Source: Haloarcula marina
Lineage (GTDB): Archaea; Halobacteriota; Halobacteria; Halobacteriales; Haloarculaceae
Assembly (NCBI RefSeq): GCF_024218775.1
Contig: NZ_CP100404.1
Coordinates: 2,170,001 to 2,234,000 of the forward strand
Direction: 5' to 3'
Length of the DNA stretch: 64,000 nucleotides
Below are positions 27,434 through 36,387 of the stretch, piece by piece (position 1 is the first letter of the stretch; every line of letters starts with the position of its first letter). Made by a program: the position numbers and the translations under genes. The notes beneath the pieces were generated by a model, which saw only the letters and a program-made list of their open reading frames with translations, did no database searches and was not told the origin of the DNA.

Positions 27434-28771
27434 TCAGCGTTCGGCCACGCGCATCGACATCTCCTGTCGCGGGTGCGCGGTCAGCGACGGCAGCAACTCC
27501 AGGGGTGTCTCGCCGAGGAACTCCAGTCGGTACCGCTGGGCGACGGTGGCGACGATGAGTTGTGCCTCCAGCATCGCGAGGTGCTTGCCGATGCAGTGTC
27601 GCGGCCCGCCGCCGAACGGGAAGTACGCGAACCGCGGGCGCTCACTGGCCCGCTCAGGCCGCCACCGCTCGGGGTCGAACGCCTCGGGGTCGTCGTAGAA
27701 CCGCGCCGAGCGGTGGACGCCCCACTGCGGGAGCATCAGCGTCGTTCCCGCGTCGACGGGGTAGCCGGACAGTTCGACGGCCTCGGTGGATTCCCTGAAA
27801 ATCGTGTACACCGGCGGGTAGAGCCGCATCGACTCCTGAATCACCCACTCCAGATAGTCGAGTTCCCGGACGTGTTCCATCCCGGGTCGCTCGTCGCCGA
27901 CCACGTCGTCCAGTTCCTCGTGGACGCGGCGTTCGGCTTCCGGATGCTCCGACAGCAGGAACCACGTGTACGTGAGCGTCAGCGCCGTCGTGTCGTGGCC
28001 CGCCAACAGCATCGTCATCATCTCGTCGCGCAACTGGTCGGGCGACTGCTTCCCGTCGTCGCGCGCCCGCAGGAGGACCGAGAGGAAGTCCATCGGGCCG
28101 TCCTCGTCAGTCCCGAGGGCGTCTTCGCGGACGGCGATGATGTCGTCCAACACCTCGTCCAGCGTCTCGACGGCGGTGTCGAACGCGGCGTCGTCCGGCA
28201 TCGGCATCCACTCCGGCGCGGCGAACCGGAGCGGGTTCGGTTCGAACCGCTGGCCAAGCGGCATCAGTTGCTCCTCGATGGTCCGGACCCGCTCCTCCGA
28301 GAGTTCGACGCCCATCATCAAATCGAGGATGACGTCGAGCGTCGTTCGCGTCATCGCCTGTTCGGCGTTGACTACGTCGCCCGCGCTCCAGTCGGCGATT
28401 CGGTCCTCGGCGTGGCCGGTGATGCGTCCCGCCATCCCCGAGAGGCGCGCCATCGAGAACGCCGGATTGGCGAGGCGGCGCTGTCGCTCCCACGTCTCGC
28501 CCTCGCTCAGCAGGAGGCCGTCTCCCAGCAGGTCGCCGAGCGCGTCCCCCTGAAAGTCCGGCTTCCGGAACCGGTCGGACTCCGACACCAACACCCGCTC
28601 GATGGCCGTCGGGTCACACAGCATCACCGTGTCCATCGGCCCCATGTCGAACCGGGCCACGTCGCCGTAGGCCCGTTCCAGCGCCGAGATGAACCGGAAC
28701 GGGTTCTTCGCGTACGTCCGACTGCTCCCGAACAGCGGTTCCCCCTTCGGCCCGGGTGGTGTTCGCGACAT
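27434..28771 (-). CDS. Cytochrome P450 (CYP174-like)
   Basis: A 445-residue soluble P450 without an N-terminal membrane anchor. The I-helix oxygen-binding motif is AGHDTTA, the K-helix ExxR is in ESMRLYPP, and the haem-binding loop FGGGPRHCIG puts the thiolate Cys at 393. From memory it resembles haloarchaeal CYP174 enzymes. The substrate is unknown. It needs ferredoxin-type electron donors not encoded beside it. It lies between rps2/DUF5518 genes and mvk, so a terpenoid or carotenoid substrate is possible but unproven. Confidence 0.9.
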   Translation of the reverse strand: MSRTPPGPKGEPLFGSSRTYAKNPFRFISALERAYGDVARFDMGPMDTVMLCDPTAIERVLVSESDRFRKPDFQGDALGDLLGDGLLLSEGETWERQRRLANPAFSMARLSGMAGRITGHAEDRIADWSAGDVVNAEQAMTRTTLDVILDLMMGVELSEERVRTIEEQLMPLGQRFEPNPLRFAAPEWMPMPDDAAFDTAVETLDEVLDDIIAVREDALGTDEDGPMDFLSVLLRARDDGKQSPDQLRDEMMTMLLAGHDTTALTLTYTWFLLSEHPEAERRVHEELDDVVGDERPGMEHVRELDYLEWVIQESMRLYPPVYTIFRESTEAVELSGYPVDAGTTLMLPQWGVHRSARFYDDPEAFDPERWRPERASERPRFAYFPFGGGPRHCIGKHLAMLEAQLIVATVAQRYRLEFLGETPLELLPSLTAHPRQEMSMRVAER

Positions 28772-28838
28772 TGGCGGGGGTTAGGACTACGCACGTTTGA
28801 ATCGTGTGCCAAATCGCGCCGTTCGGCCCCGCTCGCGC

Positions 28839-29219
28839 TTACAGCCACCGGCCGGGGTCGAGGTTCCAGTCCCTGTTCGCCGCGACCCACGCGCCGACGA
28901 GGCCACCGACGGCGCTCAGGCCGACGGTGTAACACAGGAAAAATCCGACGACGAGGGCGAGAAACAGGGCGTACGCGGGCGACGACGGCGGAATACCGAA
29001 TCCCAGCAACCCCGCGATGTACACGGCCGGGAGGAACATGGTGAGTAGCGGGACCATCGCGCCGACGCCCGCGAGCGTCCCCAGCCACATCCCACGCGCG
29101 TATCCCCCACCGCGACGGTTCGCCGCGACGGCACCGCCGACGACTGAGGAGAACGGAATCACCGAGAGGACGAGCGTCACGAGCGCGCCCCACCCGGCGT
29201 CTCGAAGCGTCTCACGCAT
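28839..29219 (-). CDS. DUF5518-like small membrane protein (copy 1)
   Basis: About 126 residues with four hydrophobic helices (GALVTLVLSVIPFSSVVGGAVA; MWLGTLAGVGAMVPLLTMF; YALFLALVVGFFLCYTVG; LSAVGGLVGAWVAAN). Gly-rich GG-A packing motifs match the haloarchaeal DUF5518 family. The initial Met could be at 29222 or 29219. A related gene lies directly upstream (29271-29645), sharing the SAVGG helix ending. Function unknown. Confidence 0.72.
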   Translation of the reverse strand: MRETLRDAGWGALVTLVLSVIPFSSVVGGAVAANRRGGGYARGMWLGTLAGVGAMVPLLTMFLPAVYIAGLLGFGIPPSSPAYALFLALVVGFFLCYTVGLSAVGGLVGAWVAANRDWNLDPGRWL

Positions 29220-29270
29220 CACGTGGCGCTGTCGACGGCTGTCAGTAAATAGGTGTCTCCCGAAGACCGT

Positions 29271-29645
29271 TCAGTTGCCGATGTCGGTGTCGTACTTCAC
29301 GTAGTTGCCGAGCCACCCACCGACGGCGCTCAGACCCACGACGTAGACGGCCGCGAACAGGACGCCGACCACGAAGAACAGGAAGCCGAGCGCACCGACG
29401 GCCCGCGGCGCGCCCGCGAGGACGAACGCGAACACCACGAACACGAGCGCGAACAGGACGGCGGCGAACACCAGCCCGATGACGCCGGAGATAATGCCGA
29501 CGCGGAGGCCGTCGTTTCGGTCGCCGCCTTCGAGGTACCCAGCGAGCGCACCGCCGAAGACGGGGGCAAACGGGACGAAACCGCTCAGAAGTGCCGTCGC
29601 GACGGCACCGATAACTGCGTTGAGGAGGGTATCTTGCTCTGCCAT
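29271..29645 (-). CDS. DUF5518-like small membrane protein (copy 2)
   Basis: 124 residues with four hydrophobic segments. It shares with its neighbour the pattern PF-P/S-VFGGALAGYLEGG, then AAVLFALVFVVFAFVLAG, and the closing YVVGLSAVGGWLGNYV. The two genes are 51 bases apart on the same strand and probably arose by tandem duplication. It follows rps2 by about 100 bases. No catalytic motif is visible. Confidence 0.72.
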   Translation of the reverse strand: MAEQDTLLNAVIGAVATALLSGFVPFAPVFGGALAGYLEGGDRNDGLRVGIISGVIGLVFAAVLFALVFVVFAFVLAGAPRAVGALGFLFFVVGVLFAAVYVVGLSAVGGWLGNYVKYDTDIGN

Positions 29646-29746
29646 CGCCGCGGGCTACTCGCGGGTCTGTGGTAGCTCTTGTGCCCGGCGTCGCCACTCG
29701 GCGGGGGTTCGGGAAAGCGAAGTGATAGCGAGAATTCGAGCGTCGG

Positions 29747-30541
29747 TTACAGGTCGGACTCGAAGTCGTCGAGTCCGTAGGCGGGTTCGGCCCCGCGGCG
29801 GTCGAGCGTCTCGTTGGCCAGCAGCCAGTAGACGACCGACAGCGCTTTTCGCCCCTTGTTGTTCGTCGGGACGACGAGGTCGACGTTCGAGGTGGTGTTG
29901 TTGGAGTCGCACATCGCGATGACCGGGATGCCGACCGTGATGGCCTCCTTGACCGCCTGGGAGTCACCGATGGGGTCGGTGACGACCACGACGTCCGGTT
30001 CGATGTAGCCGTCGTAGTCCGGGTTGGTCAGCGTTCCCGGGATGAACCGACCGGTGCGGGCGCGAGCGCCGACCGCTTCGGCGAACTTCTCGGCCGGGAA
30101 CCGACCGTACTGGCGCGACGAGGCCACGAGAATCTGCTCGGGGTCGTAGTTCGCCAGGAAGTCCGCGGCGGTGCGGATGCGCTGGTCGGTCATCGAGACG
30201 TCCAGCACGTACAGACCGTCGTTACGGACGCGGTGGATGAACCGCTCCATGTCCTGGGTCTTCTGCTGGGTCCCGATGTGGACACCCGCGCCGAGGTAGT
30301 CCTCGACGGGGATGAGGAGGTCGGCCTCGGACTGCTCGTCGGGCATGACGTCCTCGTCGAGCTGGGGTCCGGCGTCTTCCGCCTCGTCTTCGACTGTCTC
30401 TGCGTCGGCCGCCTCTTCGGCGACTTCAGCGGACTGTTCGGCTTCCGTCTGGCCCTCGGCGTCGGCGACTTCCTCGTCCTCGTCGGACGGGTCGAAGTCG
30501 GATTCGGACGCGTCGAGACCCTCTTTTTCGTTGCCGCTCAT
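29747..30541 (-). CDS. rps2: 30S ribosomal protein S2 with acidic N-terminal extension
   Basis: 264 residues. The S2 core begins near residue 73 ([20 protein letters not shown]) and contains [34 protein letters not shown] and [11 protein letters not shown]-like segments. The first ~72 residues are nearly all acidic or Ala/Ser. It overlaps eno by 4 bases (ATGA), ending the rpl18e-rpl13-rps9-rpoN-rpoK-eno-rps2 operon. Confidence 0.95.
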   Translation of the reverse strand: MSGNEKEGLDASESDFDPSDEDEEVADAEGQTEAEQSAEVAEEAADAETVEDEAEDAGPQLDEDVMPDEQSEADLLIPVEDYLGAGVHIGTQQKTQDMERFIHRVRNDGLYVLDVSMTDQRIRTAADFLANYDPEQILVASSRQYGRFPAEKFAEAVGARARTGRFIPGTLTNPDYDGYIEPDVVVVTDPIGDSQAVKEAITVGIPVIAMCDSNNTTSNVDLVVPTNNKGRKALSVVYWLLANETLDRRGAEPAYGLDDFESDL

Positions 30542-31743
30542 ACTGCGTTGTCTTCGATACGGATGAGTTCGTTCAGTTTGGCTGTGCGCTCGCCCCCGAC
30601 CGCGCCCGTCTTGATGAACGGGGCCGCGGTCGCCACGGCGAGGTGTGCGATGGTGGTGTCCTCTGTCTCGCCGCTCCGGTGGGAGACGACGGACTCGTAG
30701 CCGTTCTCGGTCGCCAGTTCGATGGCGTCCACCGCGTCGGTGAGCGTCCCGATCTGGTTGGGCTTGATGAGGATGGAGTTGCCCGCACCGGCCGAGATAC
30801 CGGCCTGCAGTCGCTCGACGTTGGTGACGAACAGGTCGTCCCCGCAGATGAGCGTCTGGTCGCCGACCCGGTCGGTCAGCGTCGCGAAGGCCTCGTAGTC
30901 GTTCTCGTCGAGGGGGTCCTCGACGTAGACGAGGTCGTACTCCTCGACCTTCTCGGCGATGTAGTCTATCTGCTCTTCGGTCGTCTTGACGCCGTCGTCG
31001 TAGACGTAGCCGTCCTCGCCGTCGTCGTACAGTTCCGCACCGGCGACGTCGAGGCCGAAGGCGATGGCGAAGCCGAAGTCGTCCGCGACGGTTTCGACGG
31101 CTTCGTCCATGATTTCGAACGCTTCGTCGTCCGAAACCGATGGGGCCCACGCGCCTTCGTCTCCCTTGCCCGAGGGCAGGTCGCGGTCCTGCAGGATGTC
31201 GTGGACTTCCTGGTGGACCGCGGCGTTGGCGAACACCGCTTCCTCGACGCTCGGCGCGCCGACGGGGGCCGCGAGGAACTCCTGAATGTTCGTCGCGTCC
31301 GCGGCGTGTTCGCCGCCACCGATGATGTTACCCAGCGGCGTCGGGAACTCGTTGCCCCGGAACGTGCCGCCGAGGTGCTGGAACAGCGGTGCGCCCAGCA
31401 CGTCGGCACCGGCTTTCGCGGCCGCCATCGAGATGGCGACGGCGCTGTTCGCGCCGATACCCGAGAAGTCGTCCGTGCCGTCGGCGGCGTGTAGCGCCGC
31501 GTCGACGTCACGCTGGTTGCCAGCGTGGACCTCACCGATGAGGCGCGGGAACGCTTCCTCGCGGGCGTTCGCGATGGCTTCCTGTGCCGGGAGTTCGATG
31601 GCCTCGTACTCGCCGGTGCTTGCGCCGCTCGGTGCCTTGCCGCGGCCGAAGCCCCCACTCTCGGTGAGGACGTCGGCCTCGACGGTCGCGTTCCCACGCG
31701 AGTCGAGGACGCGGCGGAGTCGTACGTCAGTGATGAGCGTCAT
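30538..31743 (-). CDS. eno: Enolase
   Basis: Interconverts 2-phosphoglycerate and phosphoenolpyruvate, with Mg2+. 401 residues. N-terminal [14 protein letters not shown] and [12 protein letters not shown], metal ligands in [24 protein letters not shown] and [10 protein letters not shown], catalytic Lys in [15 protein letters not shown], and [18 protein letters not shown] at the C-terminal end. Placement inside the ribosomal/RNA polymerase operon is conserved in archaea. It overlaps rpoK and rps2 by 4 bases each. Confidence 0.96.
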   Translation of the reverse strand: MTLITDVRLRRVLDSRGNATVEADVLTESGGFGRGKAPSGASTGEYEAIELPAQEAIANAREEAFPRLIGEVHAGNQRDVDAALHAADGTDDFSGIGANSAVAISMAAAKAGADVLGAPLFQHLGGTFRGNEFPTPLGNIIGGGEHAADATNIQEFLAAPVGAPSVEEAVFANAAVHQEVHDILQDRDLPSGKGDEGAWAPSVSDDEAFEIMDEAVETVADDFGFAIAFGLDVAGAELYDDGEDGYVYDDGVKTTEEQIDYIAEKVEEYDLVYVEDPLDENDYEAFATLTDRVGDQTLICGDDLFVTNVERLQAGISAGAGNSILIKPNQIGTLTDAVDAIELATENGYESVVSHRSGETEDTTIAHLAVATAAPFIKTGAVGGERTAKLNELIRIEDNAV

Positions 31744-31919
31744 TTGTGGTCACCTCGTTTGACTGTGAACGGAAGCACACCGGCGTCGTACTCCTCGGCC
31801 GCGATGAGGATTGGCTGGGTGTGTTCCGTCTCGATGAGGACCGGGGCGCCGTGCGCCAACTGCAGCGCTCGCGCGCCGAGTTTGCGGGCCTTCTCGTAGC
31901 GGCTTTCCTGTGCGTTCAT
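31740..31919 (-). CDS. rpoK: RNA polymerase subunit K (Rpo6, omega homologue)
   Basis: A 59-residue subunit read from the sequence as [20 protein letters not shown] and onward, ending in TVKRGDHK. It contains the conserved [17 protein letters not shown] and [16 protein letters not shown]-type segments of RpoK/omega, which clamp the largest subunit. It is shorter than 60 codons, so it is easy to miss. Four-base ATGA overlaps join it to rpoN upstream and eno downstream. Confidence 0.95.
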   Translation of the reverse strand: MNAQESRYEKARKLGARALQLAHGAPVLIETEHTQPILIAAEEYDAGVLPFTVKRGDHK

Positions 31920-32116
31920 TGGTAGGGTGCGACGATGTCGACGAGGTCCTTGTGTGAGACGAGCATACGGCGACAGCAGTGTCGCTCGACGCCGAGTTCG
32001 TCGAGGACCTTCTCCGGGTCCTCCGGGTCTTCGGCTTCGCGCGTGCGTGCCTTGAACTCTTCCCAGTGCTCGCCGACGACGTTACCACAGGTGAAACACC
32101 GGACCGGTACCATCAT
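31916..32116 (-). CDS. rpoN: RNA polymerase subunit N (Rpo10)
   Basis: A 66-residue zinc-bundle subunit. CFTCG near the N terminus and CCRR near residue 47 are the four zinc ligands, as in eukaryotic RPB10. Two consecutive ATG codons (32116 and 32113) are possible starts. It overlaps rpoK by 4 bases and follows rps9 by 12 bases. Confidence 0.95.
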   Translation of the reverse strand: MMVPVRCFTCGNVVGEHWEEFKARTREAEDPEDPEKVLDELGVERHCCRRMLVSHKDLVDIVAPYQ

Positions 32117-32128
32117 ACTTGAATCACC

Positions 32129-32527
32129 TCAGCGGTAGGATTTCTGGTAGCGGGCCCGAGCGCCGGGACCGCCCCACTTCTTGGATTCGGACTGGCGAAC
32201 GTCGTTGACCAGCAGCGAGCGGTCGAATTCCATGAACGCGTCGCGGAGTTCCGCGTCGTTCGTGAAGTCGACGAGACCGCGGGCGATGGCGGTTCGGGCG
32301 GCGTCGGCCTGCCCCATGACACCGCCACCTTCGACGGTGACGTCGACGTCGACGTCGTCGCGGAGTTCGTCCTCCGCGATGCGGAACGGCTCCAGCATCT
32401 TCAGCTGGGCCAGCTCCGGGTCGACCAGTTCGACCGGCTGGGAGTCGATACGCACGCGGCCCTCGCCCTCACGGATAGTCGCGCGGGCGACGGCGGTCTT
32501 CTTCTTTCCAGACGTGTTCGTTACCAT
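32129..32527 (-). CDS. rps9: 30S ribosomal protein S9
   Basis: 132 residues with the S9 core ([38 protein letters not shown]) and the C-terminal [14 protein letters not shown] tail, whose terminal Arg reaches the decoding centre. It overlaps rpl13 by 7 bases. Confidence 0.96.
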   Translation of the reverse strand: MVTNTSGKKKTAVARATIREGEGRVRIDSQPVELVDPELAQLKMLEPFRIAEDELRDDVDVDVTVEGGGVMGQADAARTAIARGLVDFTNDAELRDAFMEFDRSLLVNDVRQSESKKWGGPGARARYQKSYR

Positions 32528-32958
32528 GTCTTGTTCGCTCCGAGTGTCTCGCTCACTTCGCCGAGCGAGACGAACTTGATGTTCGACAGTCGGTCCAGCG
32601 AGGTGCCTTCGAGGACATCACTGTCCTTGTCGTGGGGGTTGCCCACGTAGACACGGACGTTCTCGAACGCCTCGCGGCCGCGCTGCTTCTTGTGGGGCAG
32701 CATGCCGCGAATCGAGCGCTTGAGGATGCCGTCCGGTCGCTTCGGGTAGAAGTACCCGTTGTCGTTGCCGATGTCGACGCGCTTCTTGTACTTCTCGGTA
32801 ATCTGGTCTTCACGACCGGTGATGACCGCGCGTTCGGCGTTGACGACGGCGACGGACTGTCCGTCGAGGGCTTTCTCGGCGACTTGCGATGCCACGCGGC
32901 CCATGATACAATCACGGGCGTCGACGACCACGTCGGCGTCGAACTCTGCGAGGCTCAT
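32521..32958 (-). CDS. rpl13: 50S ribosomal protein L13
   Basis: 145 residues. [19 protein letters not shown] and [20 protein letters not shown] are L13 signatures. It overlaps rpl18e by 4 bases and rps9 by 7, indicating coupled translation. Confidence 0.96.
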   Translation of the reverse strand: MSLAEFDADVVVDARDCIMGRVASQVAEKALDGQSVAVVNAERAVITGREDQITEKYKKRVDIGNDNGYFYPKRPDGILKRSIRGMLPHKKQRGREAFENVRVYVGNPHDKDSDVLEGTSLDRLSNIKFVSLGEVSETLGANKTW

Positions 32959-33305
32959 CGAATCACCCGCACGTGAGAGCCCTCTGGGTTGTTTTCGATT
33001 GCCTGTTCGAGTGATACAGCCTCTCCGACCTGGTCGATTTTCTTCTCGGCGGTTCCAGAGAAGTCGACTGCGGCGACGGTGACGTCCTTCTGCAGGACAC
33101 CGGAGCCGAGCACCTTACCGGGCACGACGACGGTTTCGTCGTCCTGGGCGTACCGTTCGATACGACCGAGGTTGACTTCCGCGTGCGTGCGCCGTGGTTT
33201 TTCGAGGCGCTCGGCGACGTCGCCCCAGACGTTGCCACCCGCGGAGCGGGCGGCCGACTTCAGGTCGGCGATGAGACTACTGAGTCTCGGGTTCGTCTTG
33301 CTCAT
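32955..33305 (-). CDS. rpl18e: 50S ribosomal protein L18e
   Basis: 116 residues of the L15/L18e family, with [20 protein letters not shown] and [21 protein letters not shown] clear AAAGGAGGA ribosome binding site lies a few bases before the ATG, in the spacer between tRNA-Leu and this gene. It starts the rpl18e-to-rps2 operon and is probably co-transcribed with the tRNA. Confidence 0.96.
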   Translation of the reverse strand: MSKTNPRLSSLIADLKSAARSAGGNVWGDVAERLEKPRRTHAEVNLGRIERYAQDDETVVVPGKVLGSGVLQKDVTVAAVDFSGTAEKKIDQVGEAVSLEQAIENNPEGSHVRVIR

Positions 33306-33329
33306 AGAGTTCCTCCTTTGTAGGAAAAG

Positions 33330-33414
33330 TGCAGGGAGCAGGATTTGAACCTGCGGACCCCTACGGGACAGCGCCCTGAACGCTGCGCCGTTGGCCAGAC
33401 TTGGCTATCCCTGC
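33330..33414 (-). tRNA. tRNA-Leu(CAG)
   Basis: On the minus strand the acceptor GCAGGGA (33414-33408) pairs with TCCCTGC, discriminator A. The anticodon stem CAGCG/CGCTG encloses TTCAGGG with anticodon CAG. A long variable arm makes it class II, and the T arm contains GGTTCAAATCC. It directly precedes rpl18e, so processing of a tRNA-mRNA precursor is likely. Confidence 0.95.
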
Positions 33415-33517
33415 TCGCATTGTTGCGTATTGCGTGCCCCGTAAAACCCCTTTCGGTCCTCGCGCTCGGGGAGCGGGCGGTCATCGGCGTCGAATGGGTG
33501 TTTCGGGGCATGTGTCG

Positions 33518-34300
33518 TTACAGTTGGACTGCGTCTTTCAGTTCGGTCGCGCGGTCACGCAGCGTGTCGACCGCGCGCAGGACCAGTTCGTCCGTGGTGA
33601 ACGAGCCGTCGGTCTCGACGTGGAACACGAAGGCGTTCTCGACGTCGGTCACTTCGACCTCTTTTCCGGGGTAGCGCTTGCTGAGGTCGTTGTCGAACGC
33701 CTCGGTCGGGACGAGGTCCCCGTCCGTCGCGTCGGGGTCGGCGGCGTGTTCGGCCGCGCCCTCCTCGATGACGCCACGGAGGATGTTCGGCTCGTCGTCT
33801 TCGAACTCGCCTTTGTCCCCGACGACCTCGACACGCTGAAGGTGTCGGTAACCGACGGCCACGCCGCCCTGATGTTTGGCGTGTTCCTTGCCGGTGTCGA
33901 GGACGGCCTCGGCCTCGAATTCGAGGCGCTGGCCGTCTTTCAGGTCGATGATGGGGACGTTGTCGTCGGCGGGTTCGACCAGCGGGTCGCTGGAGACGAT
34001 GTCGCTTGAGTAGGCCGTGTTCGGGCCGTCGACAGACAGCGACAGCGTCACTTCGTCGCCGACCTCGAAGTCGTCGAGGTCGGTCGTGAGCGGGACCAGC
34101 CCCAGTCGGAGGCCGATCTGCTCGTTGAACATGACGCTGGTGTTCTCGATGACCCGAACCGTGTCGATGCTGAACGTGGGCACGTCGGCGATCATCGCCC
34201 GGCGGATGCCGTTGGCGAACGCCGGGGTGATGCCCCGAATCAGCACGAGCGACTCTCGGTCGCCGCGTTCGACGAACTCAACCTCGTAGTCCTGTGTCAT
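33518..34300 (-). CDS. rpoD: RNA polymerase subunit D (Rpo3)
   Basis: 260-residue homologue of bacterial alpha and eukaryotic RPB3, which dimerises with Rpo11 during assembly. The alpha motif [20 protein letters not shown] is present. The protein contains no cysteine at all, so the ferredoxin-like domain cannot hold the Fe-S clusters seen in some archaeal Rpo3. It follows rps11 by 3 bases and ends the rps13-rps4-rps11-rpoD operon. Confidence 0.95.
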   Translation of the reverse strand: MTQDYEVEFVERGDRESLVLIRGITPAFANGIRRAMIADVPTFSIDTVRVIENTSVMFNEQIGLRLGLVPLTTDLDDFEVGDEVTLSLSVDGPNTAYSSDIVSSDPLVEPADDNVPIIDLKDGQRLEFEAEAVLDTGKEHAKHQGGVAVGYRHLQRVEVVGDKGEFEDDEPNILRGVIEEGAAEHAADPDATDGDLVPTEAFDNDLSKRYPGKEVEVTDVENAFVFHVETDGSFTTDELVLRAVDTLRDRATELKDAVQL

Positions 34301-34303
34301 GGA

Positions 34304-34696
34304 TTAGAATCCGGAGTTTTTGGGTGCGCGAGTGCCGTCGTGCGGCGTCGGCGTGACGTCCTCGATGCGACCGATTTCGAGGCCGGCACGGGCCAGCGCT
34401 CGGATGGTCGCCTGCGCGCCCGGCCCGGGGGAGGTCTGCTGGTTCCCACCGGGTCCGCGGACGCGGACGTCGACGCCCTCGACGCCGCGGTCGAGGGCCT
34501 TCTCGGCGACGACTTCTGCCATCTGCATGGCGGCGTAGGGGGACGCCTCGTCGCGGTTCTGCTTCACGACCGTCCCGCCGGAGCTCTTTGCGAGCGTCTC
34601 CGCGCCGGTCTGGTCCGTGATGGTGATGATGGTGTTGTTGAACGATGCGTAGACGTGGGCGACGCCCCAGATGCCGTCGTTCTGTGATTCGCTCAT
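34304..34696 (-). CDS. rps11: 30S ribosomal protein S11
   Basis: 130 residues with [20 protein letters not shown], the [20 protein letters not shown] loop and C-terminal [19 protein letters not shown] platform protein near the 3' end of 16S rRNA. It overlaps rps4 by 4 bases. Confidence 0.96.
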   Translation of the reverse strand: MSESQNDGIWGVAHVYASFNNTIITITDQTGAETLAKSSGGTVVKQNRDEASPYAAMQMAEVVAEKALDRGVEGVDVRVRGPGGNQQTSPGPGAQATIRALARAGLEIGRIEDVTPTPHDGTRAPKNSGF

Positions 34697-35205
34697 TCTT
34701 GGGCCTCCGCGCGCTCAGGATGCAGTTCGTCCGAAAGGGAGCTGTTCTCGTCGAAGCCGACCGTGTCCTCGACGGCGACGTCGACTTTCATCGACGGGCG
34801 CGTGACGCGCTGGCCGTCCAGCACGATGTGGCCGTGGACGATGAACTGTCGCGCCTGCTCGGGCGTGTTCGCGTAGCCCTTGCGGTAGGCGACGGTCTGG
34901 AGTCGGCGTTCGAGCACGTCGGTCACGTCGAGCGACAGCACGTCGTCGAGCGTGTCCTGTTCGCTCAGGATGCCGTAGCGCTTGAGGCGGGCGAGGAACT
35001 CGTCGGCCTCGTCCGTGTCGGCGGTCTGGCCGAGCAGTTTCCGGGCCTCGCGGCGGTAGCCACGAAGCTCGGACTGGGCGCGCCAGAGCTCCTCCTTGTT
35101 CTTCAGGCCGTAGCGGCCGAGGAGATTGCTCTCGTCGGCGATTCGCTCGCCCTGGAACGGGTGGTTCGGCGTCTCGTAGAACTTCGTGTTGGAGCCGAGC
35201 GCCAT
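34693..35205 (-). CDS. rps4: 30S ribosomal protein S4
   Basis: 170 residues. The S4 RNA-binding domain is seen in [20 protein letters not shown] and [19 protein letters not shown]. The N terminus [20 protein letters not shown] is typical of archaea. It overlaps the rps13 stop by one base and rps11 by four. Confidence 0.96.
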   Translation of the reverse strand: MALGSNTKFYETPNHPFQGERIADESNLLGRYGLKNKEELWRAQSELRGYRREARKLLGQTADTDEADEFLARLKRYGILSEQDTLDDVLSLDVTDVLERRLQTVAYRKGYANTPEQARQFIVHGHIVLDGQRVTRPSMKVDVAVEDTVGFDENSSLSDELHPERAEAQE

Positions 35206-35732
35206 TATTCGTCACCCTCCTCGGCAGCTTCGGCCTGCTCTTCTTTGATCGCCTCGACGTTGACGCCGATGGTCCCCTCGGTACGACCGGTGGACTTCGT
35301 GCGCTGACCGCGGACCTTCTGCCCGCGCTTGTGGCGGACGCCGCGGTACGAGTCGATCATCTTCATGCGGTTGATGTCCTGCCGACGGGTGAGCTGGAGG
35401 TCGTTGCCCGTCTCGTGGGAGGACTCACCGGTGAAGTAGTCCTTCTGGTGATTGGTCATCCACTCGGGAACCTCGTCGGCGAAGCTCTCGACGTGTTCGA
35501 CGACGGTGTCGATGACGTCGTCGTCGAGTTTCCCGAAGACCGCGCGGCGGTCCACACCAGCCTGCTGGGCGATGATGCGGGCGGCGCGGTGGCCGATGCC
35601 GTTCAGTTCTGTCAGTGCTCGTTCGACGGACTTCGTCCCGTCGAGGTCTGTCTGTCCGATACGGACGAAATAGCGGATGTCCTCCTCCTCTGCATCCGCG
35701 TCCTCGCCCGCGTTGGGGTCTTCTGCACTCAT
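35205..35732 (-). CDS. rps13: 30S ribosomal protein S13
   Basis: 175 residues. Helix-two-turn-helix region RALTELNGIGHRAARIIAQQ and the C-terminal SYRGVRHKRGQKVRGQRT tail, plus an acidic extension at each end. Lies 25 bases after tRNA-Ser(GCU) and starts the rps13-rps4-rps11-rpoD operon. Confidence 0.96.
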   Translation of the reverse strand: MSAEDPNAGEDADAEEEDIRYFVRIGQTDLDGTKSVERALTELNGIGHRAARIIAQQAGVDRRAVFGKLDDDVIDTVVEHVESFADEVPEWMTNHQKDYFTGESSHETGNDLQLTRRQDINRMKMIDSYRGVRHKRGQKVRGQRTKSTGRTEGTIGVNVEAIKEEQAEAAEEGDE

Positions 35733-35757
35733 ATATGGGTAATCGGTTAGGGGTGAG

Positions 35758-35842
35758 CGTCGTGGCTGGGATTCGAACCCAGGAGGCTGTACGCCACAGA
35801 GTTAGCAACCCTGCGCCTTGGGCCAGGCTTGGCTACCACGAC
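35758..35842 (-). tRNA. tRNA-Ser(GCU)
   Basis: Minus-strand acceptor GTCGTGG pairs with CCACGAC, discriminator G. The anticodon stem CAGGG/CTCTG (one G-U) encloses TTGCTAA with anticodon GCT. It has a class II variable arm, and the T arm contains GGTTCGAATCCC. It sits between a strong TATA box and rps13, so it is probably transcribed with the ribosomal genes. Confidence 0.95.
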
Positions 35843-35931
35843 ACACGCTGTCTCTGAAACTCGCGCCCGCGTCGCACGGACTCGGGGGCCGGTCCCCCTA
35901 CACGAGTGTGAGATGACCTATTCTGGGATTG

Positions 35932-35939
35932 TATTTAAA
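35932..35939 (-). promoter_or_regulatory. TATA box of the tRNA-Ser/rps13 operon
   Basis: TATTTAAA (nearly self-complementary) with an AC-rich upstream element on the minus strand. The expected transcript start near 35908 gives a leader of about 65 bases before tRNA-Ser. The leader contains a GGGGG/CCCCC stem. Confidence 0.6.
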
Positions 35940-36033
35940 CGCAACGAACCGGCTCGGGCGCGTGATTCCGTTGCACGGGCGCGGTATGGCACCGATACAC
36001 AACCGATTTGCGGTCGGCGACCGACGCACCGCT

Positions 36034-36336
36034 ATGGACGAGCACGCACCCGACGAAGACACCACGACCGTCGACCCGGCGGACCGCCAAGCCCTCCGCG
36101 AACACCTCGGACGGTTCGCCGGGAGTACGGCGGTGAGCGAAGCCGACGACGGCACGCTGACCGTCGAATTTAGCCGGTCGACGTTCGTCGCCGTCGGTCC
36201 GAACGGGGCCGTCTCGACTGGGATGCCGCTCCACGGATTCGACGGGACCGCCCAGAGACTCGTCTTCGACCACCGGGCTGGCGAACTCCACGTCGAGGCC
36301 GACGGCGGGGTTTCCTACACGTTCCGGCGGCCGTGA
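36034..36336 (+). CDS. Uncharacterised small acidic protein
   Basis: 100 residues beginning MDEHAPDEDTTTVDPADRQA. The second half alternates short strands (TLTVEFSRSTFVAVGPNG, RLVFDHRAGELHVEADGG) and looks like a small beta sheet. I do not recognise the family. It is divergent from the tRNA-Ser/rps13 promoter and 52 bases before the Mrp-type ATPase. The earlier in-frame ATGs would read through the promoter region and are unlikely. Confidence 0.6.
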   Translation: MDEHAPDEDTTTVDPADRQALREHLGRFAGSTAVSEADDGTLTVEFSRSTFVAVGPNGAVSTGMPLHGFDGTAQRLVFDHRAGELHVEADGGVSYTFRRP

Positions 36337-36387
36337 CCCACAGGCCTGTCACAATCCTTATCGCACCTCCGTGGCCTAACCGAAGGC

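Noticed and set aside
26612-29044. Very long open frame (about 810 codons) on the plus strand opposite mvk and the P450
   Set aside because: It is antisense to genes with clear motifs. Long antisense frames arise from high-GC codon bias, and its translation has no recognisable domain and an odd Arg/Val/His composition.
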